A DNA stretch of 64,000 bases. It comes from Microglena sp. YARC (lineage: Eukaryota > Chlorophyta > Chlorophyceae > Chlamydomonadales > Chlamydomonadaceae). Below are positions 1-9,203 of the stretch, one piece after another. A program made the position numbers and the translations under genes. The stretch is taken from the NCBI GenBank assembly GCA_022414725.1, contig JAJSRW010002114.1, forward strand, positions 1 through 64,000. The letters are read 5' to 3'. Positions within the stretch are counted from its first letter, which is position 1. Every line of letters begins with the position of its first letter. The notes under the pieces are model-generated. The model was not told the origin of the DNA and made no database searches. It worked only from the letters and a program-made list of their open reading frames with translations.

Positions 1-918
1 ATAATATAATACAGGGGCATCTGCACAGGTGTAATATCTGATCAACGATATCCAATTAAAGAAAATCTTTCCTTGAAGATCGCATCATGGCAACAGAGAG
101 AAGTTGGAAACCGTCAACGCACATTCTGTGCCTCCGCGGCCCCATTATATAAGGTCGCATAGATGAGCGCGAGAACGATCGCGGTAGCGGAGAGAGCATC
201 AGAGAGCATCCATCCGGACACAGGAAGAGACGGAATACCTGGTAGCGGATCCGACCAATCCGCGACTTCTATCACGAAGACGCCCCAGTTTCAGCCGGCG
301 CGAACGCTTGCGCGCCCTTGGACCCGCAGAGGTGGTGTGCACGATTAGGTCAAATTCGCAGTCCAATAGCCCGCTCGACCACTCCCGTTGCGATCCCTCG
401 CCATGCTTACATACGCTTATCCACATGCGAGTTCAGCTCGCGCACTCCTACTCCCGAGCGCGGGTTCGGTACGGCCCACCTGCCGCGACCCGCCGCGCAC
501 TCACACAACGCGGAAGACGCGGACAATGCATTTGCGAACGCCCCGCCTGCTGCACGCCGATTCGAGTAATCGCTTCAAGGGACCGTCGTTCTCAGTGCGA
601 AAAGGGTCAAACCTGGAAAGCGTACAGGGGGGCGTAGGCCGTGAACCGAGCTTTTAAGTGACTTGTTTGAGATCGCATCGCCTCGTTCGAAAGTACGCGT
701 AAAAACTCGGCGGTAAGGATTGTGGTATGATGCTTCAACTTGTGGCTCAAAAAACCAACATTGTCTTCCCGCTCTACGTGGTTTGAACAGTTTGCACCTG
801 GTAGTTTTTGTAGTATAACGGATTCGCCTCCCTCGCTCGCACTAGAGTGCTGTGCTGGGGAAGTCCGTGGTAATGAGCAGTGCTTCCCACGACCAACTCC
901 ACAATGGCCTATCAAGGT
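1..918. other. No convincing gene
   Basis: Moderately GC-rich sequence with only short overlapping reading frames on both strands. None shows a recognisable motif or a clean start. It flanks the decayed glycosyltransferase that ends at about 919 and may be more decayed viral or host sequence. Confidence 0.4.
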
Positions 919-1925
919 TAGAGTTCACGGTGGGATTCATGTTCAATCTCTTGCGTAGTACAAGCAGACTCGGGGTCGGGATCGTCGGCGACTTGATTCA
1001 ACTCGTCAGGGTCAACTGGGGGTTTCGCCCAAGCAAGTCTCTGAGACGCCCTAAGCGCAAGAAGGCGGCGGAAGGTACAATAAACGTCGTAGTACTCTAT
1101 CTTATGTCCGCACGACCCGAGCGTCTATGTACTTCTGGCACTCGGTGTGATTGCGACGCACTTCCTCGATGCTCTGTTCTTTGTTGATGTCGCGGATGTT
1201 GACGATATACGGGAAGGTTCGAAGGACGCGGACTGCGCTCTCGACCTTGGCGAGGAAACCGGTCTCGTGGAGTGAAGGAGTCCCTAGGAAATGGGACCGC
1301 ACTTGCATCCCGTCTTCACTGTGGCCCTGGGTGGCACCACATCTTCATGTGAATGGAATCCGGGGAAGCGCGCACGGATGAGTTTTGTCCCAGTTTCTGG
1401 TTCTTGAACCGCGTAATGTTGGTCGTAGGGCGCGGGTACATGCCTCGGGATAGGTCGTAAGGTATCGTCATTTGGTCGACAGAGGATCCCAGAACGGACA
1501 CCCAAGTAAGTTGACGATGGAGACGTCTTCCGGGAAAGAGACTCAAGAGGTACGCCGCGAACGTCGACCGGCCTCAGTCTGAAGAGGGGGTCGTTGGCGG
1601 ACCTCATGCTGAACAGAACTCGTCGGTCTCTAGAGGGAGGATCTCACACGCACGACGGTGCGACCTCGGCATGTGTCGCTCATGAACACATTGGCAGAGC
1701 TGAAGTCTCGCTTATCAAGCTTGATGTGGACACCGCGGGTTGAAGAGAAGTACCACTCGTACCATCCAGAATAGCTGGCACGTGCTCCGTTGTCTACCAC
1801 GATCACGTTTTCGTACCCGAACAACTCGCGTAGTACGTGATAAAGTCCTCTATCAAGAGCTTTCCATCTTTAGTGAGAAGCACAACCTTGGCGAGAGACT
1901 TGGTCGCAGAGAGACTTGTTTATAG
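919..1925 (-). pseudogene. Decayed family-2-like glycosyltransferase
   Basis: Protein-like segments follow one another on the minus strand but in different frames. Near 1905-1830 lies VVLLTKDGKLLIEDFITYY, followed at 1824 by FGYENVIVVDNGARASYSG. That resembles the Glyco_tranf_2_4 / GT92-type pattern of an E-[ED]-x-hydrophobic-x-x-Y/H helix followed by a DNG motif that helps bind the nucleotide-sugar. Further segments run to about 919 (for example HETGFLAKVESAVRVLRTF near 1260 and LALRASQRLAW near 1040). At least four frame changes separate them, so no full-length product is possible. Giant viruses often encode such enzymes to glycosylate virion proteins. The family call rests on the two N-terminal motifs and is an inference. 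Confidence 0.45.
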
Positions 1926-2635
1926 CGAATTTTGTCGAAGACGTTCGATGTGCGTTGTTGTGGGCTGCATTGTGATTGTGATACACACATTAAGATTTTG
2001 GAACAATTAAATGAGGTGTTTTTGAACGAACTTTTTTTATTTACAGAAACTCAGCTTCCGGCATTCGAACCTGGAAAATATCGCAATAGAAATGTCAATA
2101 GCACGAGGAAGCACACCAACACAATAATCCCAATGTCGCAATAAATTGCATTGGCTTTGTTCGTGTTTGTTGTTTTGCGTACTGATCACAAAAAAACACA
2201 GATGTTTGAAACAATTGTGTACAGATTGTCCCAAAATTAGTTGAGGACAAATGTATAATGTATTTTAAAGCCGCGCGACATGTAAGACATCCCTTGTGGA
2301 TGACGAAGAACATAGAAAAAACATTCATACAGGAAACGTGTGCATGATAGCATCTTACCGCATTCTTCTTTCGGTCGGATCAACGCAATTTCATGTCAAC
2401 CCGAAAAAACTTGTAAATGGACACTCGCTGAATGCATGAATATACCGGTGTCAAAGGATCACCTGCAGGTTTGGTACTCGGGGATAGCGACGTGATCATG
2501 ATCACACTGAACGAGTCCGGGAAGTTCAAGCGCGTGTACGCGGGACGCGAGCGCGTTGTTCTGTTGCGAAGATTGATTTGATTTGTCAAAAAAAGGTGTA
2601 AAGGAATAAGAGTTTATGTTTATTGAGTCGTAGAC
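1926..2635. other. Gene-poor stretch with a transposon-end fragment
   Basis: No confident gene. At 2228-2250 the sequence reads gtcccaaaattagttgagga, close to the ends of a small palindromic repeat seen again at 27748-27808 and 31912-31945. A 69-codon minus-strand frame at 2380-2589 is protein-like but unrecognised. Confidence 0.35.
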
Positions 2636-3528
2636 GTGCGGTTTGATCACAAGATTTGTACAATCTCGAATTTCACAATGGCCATTTCTGCATGTATCAT
2701 CTGGCGTAAACGTATGGACGAGTACGGATACTACAAGAGCAGTATCATGCGTCTGGATATGCTGACGGAACCTGCGGCCACCCGAGGATTGAGGCCATCC
2801 GACTTTTTCGATGAGAAGTTCAAGGTCAAGTTGATCCGCAGAACGGAGATCCAGATGCGAACAGTGTTCAAACGCATTGTGTGTGTTATCCGAGGACTGC
2901 AGCGTCACGGCTTTCTTCGCCGCACCCTCGATCGCCAACCCCCGTGCGCGCTGGCTCAGCCAAGGGTATCTCGGACTTTGATGACGACGAGTTTGAGATC
3001 CACGCAACATGAAAGACATGGAGGACTTCGAATCGAACATCCCACCCATACAACGAAAAGAAGCAAAGTCGTGACACCCATTTCGCCCACTTCCGTGAAG
3101 ATGCCGCCACCCCCCCCCAAAGAAGAATAATGCGGCGGTCTTCCAAAAGAAGAACGACACGGTCGTCCATGAGAAGAACGACACGGTCGTCCAAGAGAAG
3201 AACTCGGAGGTCGTCCCAGAGAAGAACGACACGGTCGTCCAAGAGAAGAACTCGGAGGTCGTCCCAGAGAAGAACGACACGGTCGTCCAAGAGAAGAACT
3301 CGGAGGTCGTCCCAGAGAAGAACGCGGTGGTCGTCGTTGACAAGTACAACACGCTGATGATGACAGCATGTCCATCATTCTTCCAAGTATTCGTGCATCG
3401 ATGTTGGCATGAGTAGCGCAGTTACATCCGCTCATGTTTGGAGCCGATAACAACCTGTTGCAGGAGATGAAGACAATCACGTCTTTGTTGCGCGCCATCG
3501 TGCTCAAGATGGGTGTAGACCCCTCGTA
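2636..3528 (+). pseudogene. Decayed charged, repeat-bearing protein
   Basis: Not recognised. The plus strand encodes a plausible segment (PSDFFDEKFKVKLIRRTEIQ near 2795), then fragments in other frames (KGISDFDDDEFEIHA, then MKDMEDFESNIPPIQRKE). A run of C at 3109-3118 is followed by eight-residue repeats alternating EKNDTVVQ and EKNSEVVP. The repeat frame joins the preceding proline-rich frame only if the C tract changes by one base. A last segment (LMFGADNNLLQEMKTITSLL, about 3435) ends at a TAG at 3526. Several frame changes make it a broken gene. A long minus-strand frame over the same region is an antisense product of the repeat. Confidence 0.45.
3147..3330 (+). repeat. 48-bp tandem repeat (two 24-bp half units)
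   Basis: About 3.3 copies of a 48-bp unit made of two related 24-bp halves, gagaagaacgacacggtcgt and gagaagaactcggaggtcgt plus four bases each. The length is a multiple of three, so copy-number change keeps the plus-strand frame (EKNDTVVQ/EKNSEVVP). Coding repeats of this sort recur in several genes of this window. Confidence 0.85.
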
Positions 3529-3600
3529 GAGTGTCTGTCCAACGGTCGCTGAGTGCGACGACTATGTACGTAAAAACGTACAAGAGAAGTGCGACACCAT

Positions 3601-3668
3601 TACAGTCAACGGAATACTAAAATGAAACCGCTTCGTGTACGGCACATTTTACTGTTCCGCCGACTGTA
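3601..3668. mobile_element. 68-bp miniature Tc1-type element with TA flanks
   Basis: TA, then CAGTCAACGGAATACTAAAA, then about 20 bp matching the inside of the right end of the 14.3-kb copy (gaaaccgcttcgtgtacggc), then ATTTTACTGTTCCGCCGACTG and TA. Both terminal inverted repeats of the Tc1/IS630-Fanzor family are present with almost nothing between them, in inverted order relative to the full copy. It can only be a passenger of a transposase in trans. Confidence 0.7.
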
Positions 3669-3671
3669 GTG

Positions 3672-3727
3672 GAAGTGTGGCCATACCACATGAGACGTCT
3701 CATTTTATATGTTCCGTCGAGTGTACA
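3672..3727. mobile_element. Solo right end of the same Tc1-type family
   Basis: gtgtggccataccacatgag followed by cattttatatgttccgtcga and gtgtac parallels the right end of the 36.7-kb copy (gtgtggccgtacactccaga ... catttatatgttccgccgag tgta). It lies directly next to the miniature element. Confidence 0.5.
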
Positions 3728-3944
3728 GTATCCTTTACTTGAATAGCATGGTGTATGGGATAGCTGTTGACACAACTGCAATGGACATCATCATGTTGCG
3801 ATATGCCTTTGAAACCGCAATCCCTCGTGTAGGGTACTCGAAGAACCTCTTTTTCATCATGATTTTAGCAATGACAAACCCTAAAACTGTCAAAGATGAG
3901 CGTTTGCATGCCGAAGTGATGATCATGTCGGTGATGAAGGCGCT

Positions 3945-4165
3945 GTCAATGACAACGTGGTTTTGATGACTTGGCATATGTGTACATGACAATCACCAGT
4001 GCTACAAAAATGATAACCTGGATGATAATGTCGAGTACCAAGAAATGAGGAGGAGCTGACTAAACTTGCCTCTGGGTGTTTCAAAGGCACATCGTCTAGG
4101 GCATTCGGGGTCTTTCAATGTGTTCACATGGACCTTGCGCATGTAGTGCTCCTGCAAATATGTAT
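3945..4165 (-). pseudogene. Possible small membrane protein, frameshifted
   Basis: Minus-strand frames give RKVHVNTLKDPECPRRCAFE (about 4140-4080), then in another frame a hydrophobic segment DIIIQVIIFVALVIVMYTYA (about 4030-3970) followed by a basic tail and a stop. The soluble head plus one membrane anchor is typical of small giant-virus virion proteins. The frame change lies near 4055. No family is recognised. Confidence 0.3.
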
Positions 4166-4192
4166 TCAGTGACGTACAATATCAAAGCTGTG

Positions 4193-4615
4193 TTATTTGT
4201 TCGTATAAGCTTGATCATGTAAATGATGTGAACCTGAACTGATGGATGCACGATTCGCCAGTATTGTCAAGAATCCTTGGGACGAAAGACGCGTCGACCC
4301 ACGTTTGCTATACAAAGCAGAGCGACCAGCTTCGTCATCGTCCTCGTCCACACATTTGACGCTCAGTAATTGTCCATTATGCGTTCCACCATACGCTGAA
4401 AAGTCAGAAAAATCTTTCCAAGATATTTGAGTAAAGTCCAATCGTAGGGTAAGAAATCGTTATCAAATTCTTGCGAACGTCTTTCAGAGATCCGCAGAAG
4501 TTTCATACGAGCGACCGATAAGTTGTCACGAACTTTATTGAGCTCTTCTCAAGTTGGGTCTTCAACAATTTCGAAAACGCTTCACCACCACCTTTTTGAA
4601 GACTATATTCTACAT
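4193..4615 (-). pseudogene. Decayed gene of unknown function
   Basis: Protein-like minus-strand segments in shifting frames: GGGEAFSKLLKTQLEKSS (about 4590), RDNLSVARMKLLRISERRSQ (about 4530-4460), and a frame running to 4193 with VDEDDDEAGRSALYSKRGS. The middle segment is helical and charged. No family is recognised, and at least two frame changes break it. Confidence 0.35.
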
Positions 4616-4649
4616 ACGGACCACTCCCTTTTTGACCCTTTCTGATCGG

Positions 4650-4909
4650 TCCAAAAAAACTTTTTTTATGGGGCTTTGTGCCTTCTATGAGGGGTTGTCT
4701 ATAAGGGTTACTAAGATAGTCACCCGTCGCCTTCCATTCTGGACTTTTTTTAGAAATTTTATAGCAGCTTTTTTTTCTTTGCTTTTTTTTTTTTTTTTTA
4801 TGTTGTTAGCTTTTCTTTTTTCTTTTTTATCTTTTTTTTTTGTTTTTTATATTTTTCTTTTTCTTCATCTGTTTTCTTTGTAAAATGCCTCCAAAAAAAC
4901 TTTTTTTTT
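4650..4909. repeat. T-rich low-complexity tract
   Basis: Long runs of T and TTTTC/TTTTA on the plus strand (notably 4769-4800 and 4815-4860). The sequence ccaaaaaaactttttt occurs at both borders (about 4650 and 4891), suggesting a local duplication. No gene is supported. Confidence 0.6.
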
Positions 4910-7227
4910 TCAATATTCTCCGTCTTTATTTACTCCACCAACTCCACCTGCTATGTTGGCTCCATCGACTACAGGGGATCCATCTCCTTCAGCGGCTCCA
5001 AGTGCTCCATCGACTACAGGGGCTCCATCTCCTTCAGCGGCTCCATCGGCTCCAGGGTCTCCAGGGGCTTCATCGGCTCCAGGGGTTTTAGTGTCTACAA
5101 CCGGCTCCACCACTGATCCACGCACCTGATCCACCACCTGCTCCACACCTGCCTCCACCATCTGCTCCACCACCTGATCCACCACCTGCTCCACCACCTG
5201 CTCCACCACCTGCTCTACCACCTGATCCACCACCTGATCCACCACCTGATCCACCCTGATCCACACTGATCCACCACCTGATCCACCACCTGATCCACCA
5301 CCTGATCCACCACCTGATCCACCACCTGATCCACCACCTGATCCACCACCTGATCCACCACCTGATCCACCCACCCTGATCCACCACCTGATCCACCACC
5401 TGATCCACCACCTGATCCACCACCTGATCCACCACCTGATCCACCACCTGATCCATCACCTGATCCACCACCTGATCAACCACCTGATCCACCACCTGAT
5501 CCACCACCTGATCCATCACCTGATCCATCACCTGATCCACCACCTGATCCATCACCTGATCCACCATTGCCTTTAAAACTATATCCAATGGAGCTTCCTA
5601 ATCCAATTTTTGTTGTAGTAACTTCGGGACCTCCTGGATATTGTGCAGTTTGAGAAGACGGTATCTCTTCTCTCAAAGTTACCTTATTGACAACTTCCTT
5701 CACAATACGTTCTTTTCCACCTTCGACCACTATGGTGTTGTTGGACATATCATAAGACCACGGAATGAAGGTTTTGTCATCCTTGCCTCCACTGATGTTC
5801 TTGAAACGTCGAAGGTTGATAATCATGTTGTACACCTGATCCACTTTGTCTTGGTTTACTGTGTATTTCTTAAATCCTTCAAAAATATCCAAAGGTGTAT
5901 CGACAAAAGGCCGCTACGTTTTTGCAATTTCGAGCAAAATGATATTGGGATCGCTGATATTCATAGCATTTACTCTCTCTTTGATACCATCGTCAGTCAG
6001 CTTGAGGTTATGAATTAGCGGAATCACTGTATACCCAAATATTTTGGTTACACTTAATATGCGTTCTATATTGCTGGACACGTTCGTGATAGCCTTGGTT
6101 AGTTCGAGCAGAGAATGGTAATGAAATTTGTACTTGATTTCATTAAATCGATCTAACCTTTCGTGTTCAGGGAGTGTCTTAAAATTCTCGACTGACATGG
6201 CAAGGGCTTTGAACGTCTCGGAAGAAAAAGCATGGTGGGGGAATGCATGCAAAGATATTTGTTCTCCACCAAGCAAGTATGATATGTCTGACTCAAGTTG
6301 AGTTCGTTGCAATCGCAGGTTATCATACAACACAGACGATACCAGCGTAGATTGGTATTGTTTGAATACACCGTCATATCTCTGGATTTTCAAGTCACCT
6401 TTATCAATAACGAAAGCGATCAAATCTTCGTCCGTATTGATTGTAGTCCAATCAATGCTACTGACGAGTTCTAGTGAATGTTCTAGTGTGTCGAATTTGT
6501 CTATGAAATCTCTTAGGAATACGATGATACTGCTGATTGTGTCTACGATTATATTTTGATCGCCGTTGTCAGTTGCCCGCAACCGGTATAACATCAGTCG
6601 TCGCAGCACCCGGAACCAAATATAGTTTACAAAGTACCCCAACTTATGTGAATCATTCCCTATGCCATCCAAGAAGGTTGTCCAAGCCCCAAAGGTTTCT
6701 TCAGATATCGGAATTGAGAACTTCGCCTCATTCAAGATGGACGAAACACTTTCAATACTCTTGTCCGTTATACCTGTACCCATATATAGATCATGAGAAG
6801 CAATACGTTCCAATATATCATTCGGTGAGTATGAATCCAACACGCGCTTAAAACGCAATATCATTACAGGGTCGATCTTATCAACAACAACCGGTTTGAG
6901 GTTGTTAACACCACCACTCGATGACGGGTGTTGCTGACTTTGTCGATTCTGAAGATCGGAATGATCATCGTTAGAGGTAGATGTAGAAGCATCAGTCGTG
7001 TTCGAAACAACAGCTTCGCCAGGGCCAAGTCTAGGGTCACCTCCAGGTTCAGTGACAACGGAATGGTCAAAAAAAGTGCTGGTAACAGAGCCAACAACCG
7101 CTCCAGTGTCAGGGGCAGTGTTAGTAACAGCGCCAGCAGCCGCTCCAGGGTCAGCAACAGCGCCAGTGAAAACTCTAGAGGTTACTTCTCCTATCTTTTT
7201 GCGTTGTTTCGCATCTAATTTACTCAT
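4910..7227 (-). pseudogene. Large viral protein with Gly/Ser-repeat tail, broken
   Basis: The start is taken at the second Met (MSKLDAKQRKKIGEV, 7227) because the first 19 codons are AT-rich and the basic N-terminus fits it better. Residues 1-120 are low-complexity (Ala/Gly/Thr, then Ser/Asn). From about 130 to 430 the protein is globular and helical. An in-frame TAG at 5914-5916 interrupts it, and the same frame continues immediately (RPFVDTPLDIFEGFKKYTV). It then enters a GGSG/DGSG repeat made by a 12-bp unit, where a G-to-T change creates a TGA at 5476. Coding resumes through the repeat to a Pro/Asp/Ala-rich end at 4910. The family is not recognised. A matching membrane-protein gene is divergent from it at 7372. 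Confidence 0.55.
5100..5565. repeat. 12-bp tandem repeat (ctgatccaccac)
   Basis: About 35 near-perfect units. On the minus strand one frame reads Gly-Gly-Ser-Gly and the others read Asp-Gln-Val-Val or Trp-Ile-Arg-Trp. The Gly/Ser frame continues the upstream viral protein. The other two frames are open but are repeat artefacts. Confidence 0.9.
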
Positions 7228-7371
7228 GTCCCTGATGGAAAAATGCCTGAACACGATACTGTAACATGATACACATTTTTTCAAATGAAAGCGACGATAA
7301 CATAAATGGTTGCACGCTTCAATGCATACAAAAAAAAAGTTTCGTGTAAGTATTCAATCTGTACTCTGTAA

Positions 7372-7881
7372 ATGATGATTTGTGAATTTGGCGGCAACGT
7401 GATTGCCCCTTTGGTTGTAGGAGCCATGACTGCGGTCTCGTACGCGCTCGTCACTACTAGCAATTCTATGGCAAAAGTGTCGAACACTAGGGATGACATC
7501 AATCTTCAGCATAATACCGCCACTAGCCATTCGGGGTCGAACAACAACGTTAACACTTATAACGTTAACGGTGGGACAAAAAACACGCGTTCGGGAAGAG
7601 CTTCAATAGTACTTAGTACTATTGCAATATTCATCCTTTCCGCGGGACTGACGTACGGGTTAATGGTGTATCGGCAAATAATCGGTGACGATGGATCTGC
7701 AGTAACATCTACGACACACGATAGTGATGCCTATAATTGACCTAAATCTGTTGTTGACTCTACTATCTTTGAGGCTGCTGATGATCGAATTAGTTTTGTA
7801 GCCAATGATGGAGGTGTTTGTTGCAAGTCCGTTCTTGATGAAATGATGAAGTTCGCGGATACGAGTGGGTCGGTTCCTTTC
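7372..7881 (+). pseudogene. Two-TM viral membrane protein with in-frame stop
   Basis: A 123-codon frame has a hydrophobic N-terminal segment (about residues 10-28), an Asn/Ser/Thr-rich loop that could be glycosylated, and a second membrane segment (VLSTIAIFILSAGLTYGLMV). It stops at a TGA at 7738-7740, but the same frame continues without another stop for 46 codons to a TGA at 7879 (SVVDSTIFEAADDRISFVAN follows the first stop). The simplest reading is a nonsense mutation in a protein of about 169 residues. Programmed readthrough is possible but unsupported. It lies divergent from the Gly/Ser-tail gene and 68 bp upstream of the next small gene. Confidence 0.5.
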
Positions 7882-7948
7882 TGAGAACATTTTCTGTACA
7901 TTCGTCTCAAAAAAATATGGAACATGACAGTACGATGTACGCAGTGTC

Positions 7949-8182
7949 ATGATTACCAAAGCATTCGATACAAAGACGGGGTCAACAATCATTTATATCA
8001 TATTCGGTCTAGGGTTGGCTGCACTGTTCAGACAAAGTTGCAAGGGGGACCGTTGTATCGTGATAAAATCACCGAACGTTCAGGAGGTTGAGAAGAACAT
8101 ATACCGTTACAACCAGCACTGCTACCGGTACAATGCTAACATAGTTCCGTGTGACACAAAGAATTCGAGCGCGAGTCAATGA
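7949..8182 (+). CDS. Small conserved virion-type membrane protein
   Basis: 77 residues. One membrane segment (about residues 12-28, IIYIIFGLGLAALF) is followed by a Cys-containing ectodomain with CKGDRCIVIKSPN and NIYRYNQHCYRYN. Short proteins with a CKGxxCIV block, an N-x-Y block and a single anchor are common in Nucleocytoviricota, and I recognise this pattern without being able to name a family. Cys at CKGDRC and the later HCY and PCD could form disulfides. The gene is intact and ends 41 bp before the left end of the Tc1-Fanzor transposon. Confidence 0.6.
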   Translation: MITKAFDTKTGSTIIYIIFGLGLAALFRQSCKGDRCIVIKSPNVQEVEKNIYRYNQHCYRYNANIVPCDTKNSSASQ

Positions 8183-8270
8183 AATATTCAATGCATCCAC
8201 CACATGTGGGGCAACCGCTGATCTACCGACGGCGGAACAGTAAAATGAAACATATATCAGATGGAAATAA

Positions 8271-9186
8271 ATGTACGACATCGCCGTTAGAAAATTGGCT
8301 TTAAGAATGGTTTCTGACTTGGGTGTGTTAAAAATTTCTGTGTTTACGAACATCAGTCGCTCTACTCTGTGGAGGTGGAAACGCTTTGGTGTGAATCGAA
8401 AACGACGTGAATTTGTAAGCAAACTTTTTGAGACGAACAAGGATTTGTTAAAATCGTTTTTATTGTCAACTAAATGCACAACCGCAAGAGGTGTTGTTGC
8501 ATTTTTCAAAAGCACTCACAATTTACGATTATCAACTAAAACAGTGTATCGTTTCATTAAACTCATTGGTTTTACAAGAAAAAGGAGCAAACTCCGTGGA
8601 CAGTGTAAAGGGGACTTAGTTCCACTTGTCAATGAATTTTGTAGTAGATACAAGGAGACAATCAATGCTGGGAAAAATTTTAGTATCAGTTGACGAATGT
8701 GGGTTTAGTGAGCGTCTCAAGCCACATTATGGGTATTCCCCTGTAGGCAAACCGGTTATCGTTAAAACTACTGGTGGGTGGGTACACCATAGTTTGTTGA
8801 TGGCAGTTTTTTCAGATGGTCGGAAGGAATTCGTTGTGAAGAAAGGATCTGTGAAGAAAACAGATTTCGCTGCATTTATTGACTCGTTGAGTTTGTGCAA
8901 TAATCCAGTAGTAATAATGGACAATGCCAGTATCCATAAGAGATTGGTCCTCAGGCACCCCGTCAATATTTTTTACACACCCCCTTACAGTCCAGAATTC
9001 AATGCTATTGAGCTGTGCTTCGCTAAGGTGAAGAAGGACTTTCGTCGATTGAAATACATACCAAATGATGCAAAGACGCATGTGTCTGATATGATTTCAT
9101 TAGCATTAAGCAACCTCACTGATAAAATAATGATGGGTTGTTTCGAACACGTTTGGAACATTTATGTGTATAAAAGGATTAGGTGA
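8271..9186 (+). pseudogene. IS630/Tc1-type DDE transposase, one frameshift
   Basis: The first frame (8271-8693) carries an N-terminal helix-turn-helix, ISRSTLWRWKRFGVNRKRR. The second frame (from about 8667) carries the catalytic core: D in SVDECGFSERL, D in VVIMDNASIHK and E in YSPEFNAIELCF, the DDE triad that cuts and joins transposon ends. Between the last two acidic residues I count 29 residues, where Tc1/mariner/IS630 enzymes usually have about 34. The frame changes by +1 in gggaaaaattttagt (8667-8682), so no single protein is made. A canonical programmed -1 shift would land in the wrong frame. The combined length of about 304 residues is normal for the family. Confidence 0.8.
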
Positions 9187-9203
9187 CGTATTTATTATGG
9201 AAG

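Noticed and set aside
2459..3352. Long minus-strand frame with Phe/Ser/Thr repeats
   Set aside because: It is the antisense of the 48-bp coding repeat. The plus-strand frame (EKNDTVVQ) has ordinary composition and continues into protein-like flanks.
5088..5588. Minus-strand DQVV/WIRW repeat protein
   Set aside because: An alternative frame of the Gly/Ser-coding 12-bp repeat; nothing non-repetitive supports it.
8667..8682. Programmed frameshift in the transposase
   Set aside because: The shift required is +1, and the A5T4 tract is not a canonical -1 slippery site. A simple indel is more likely.
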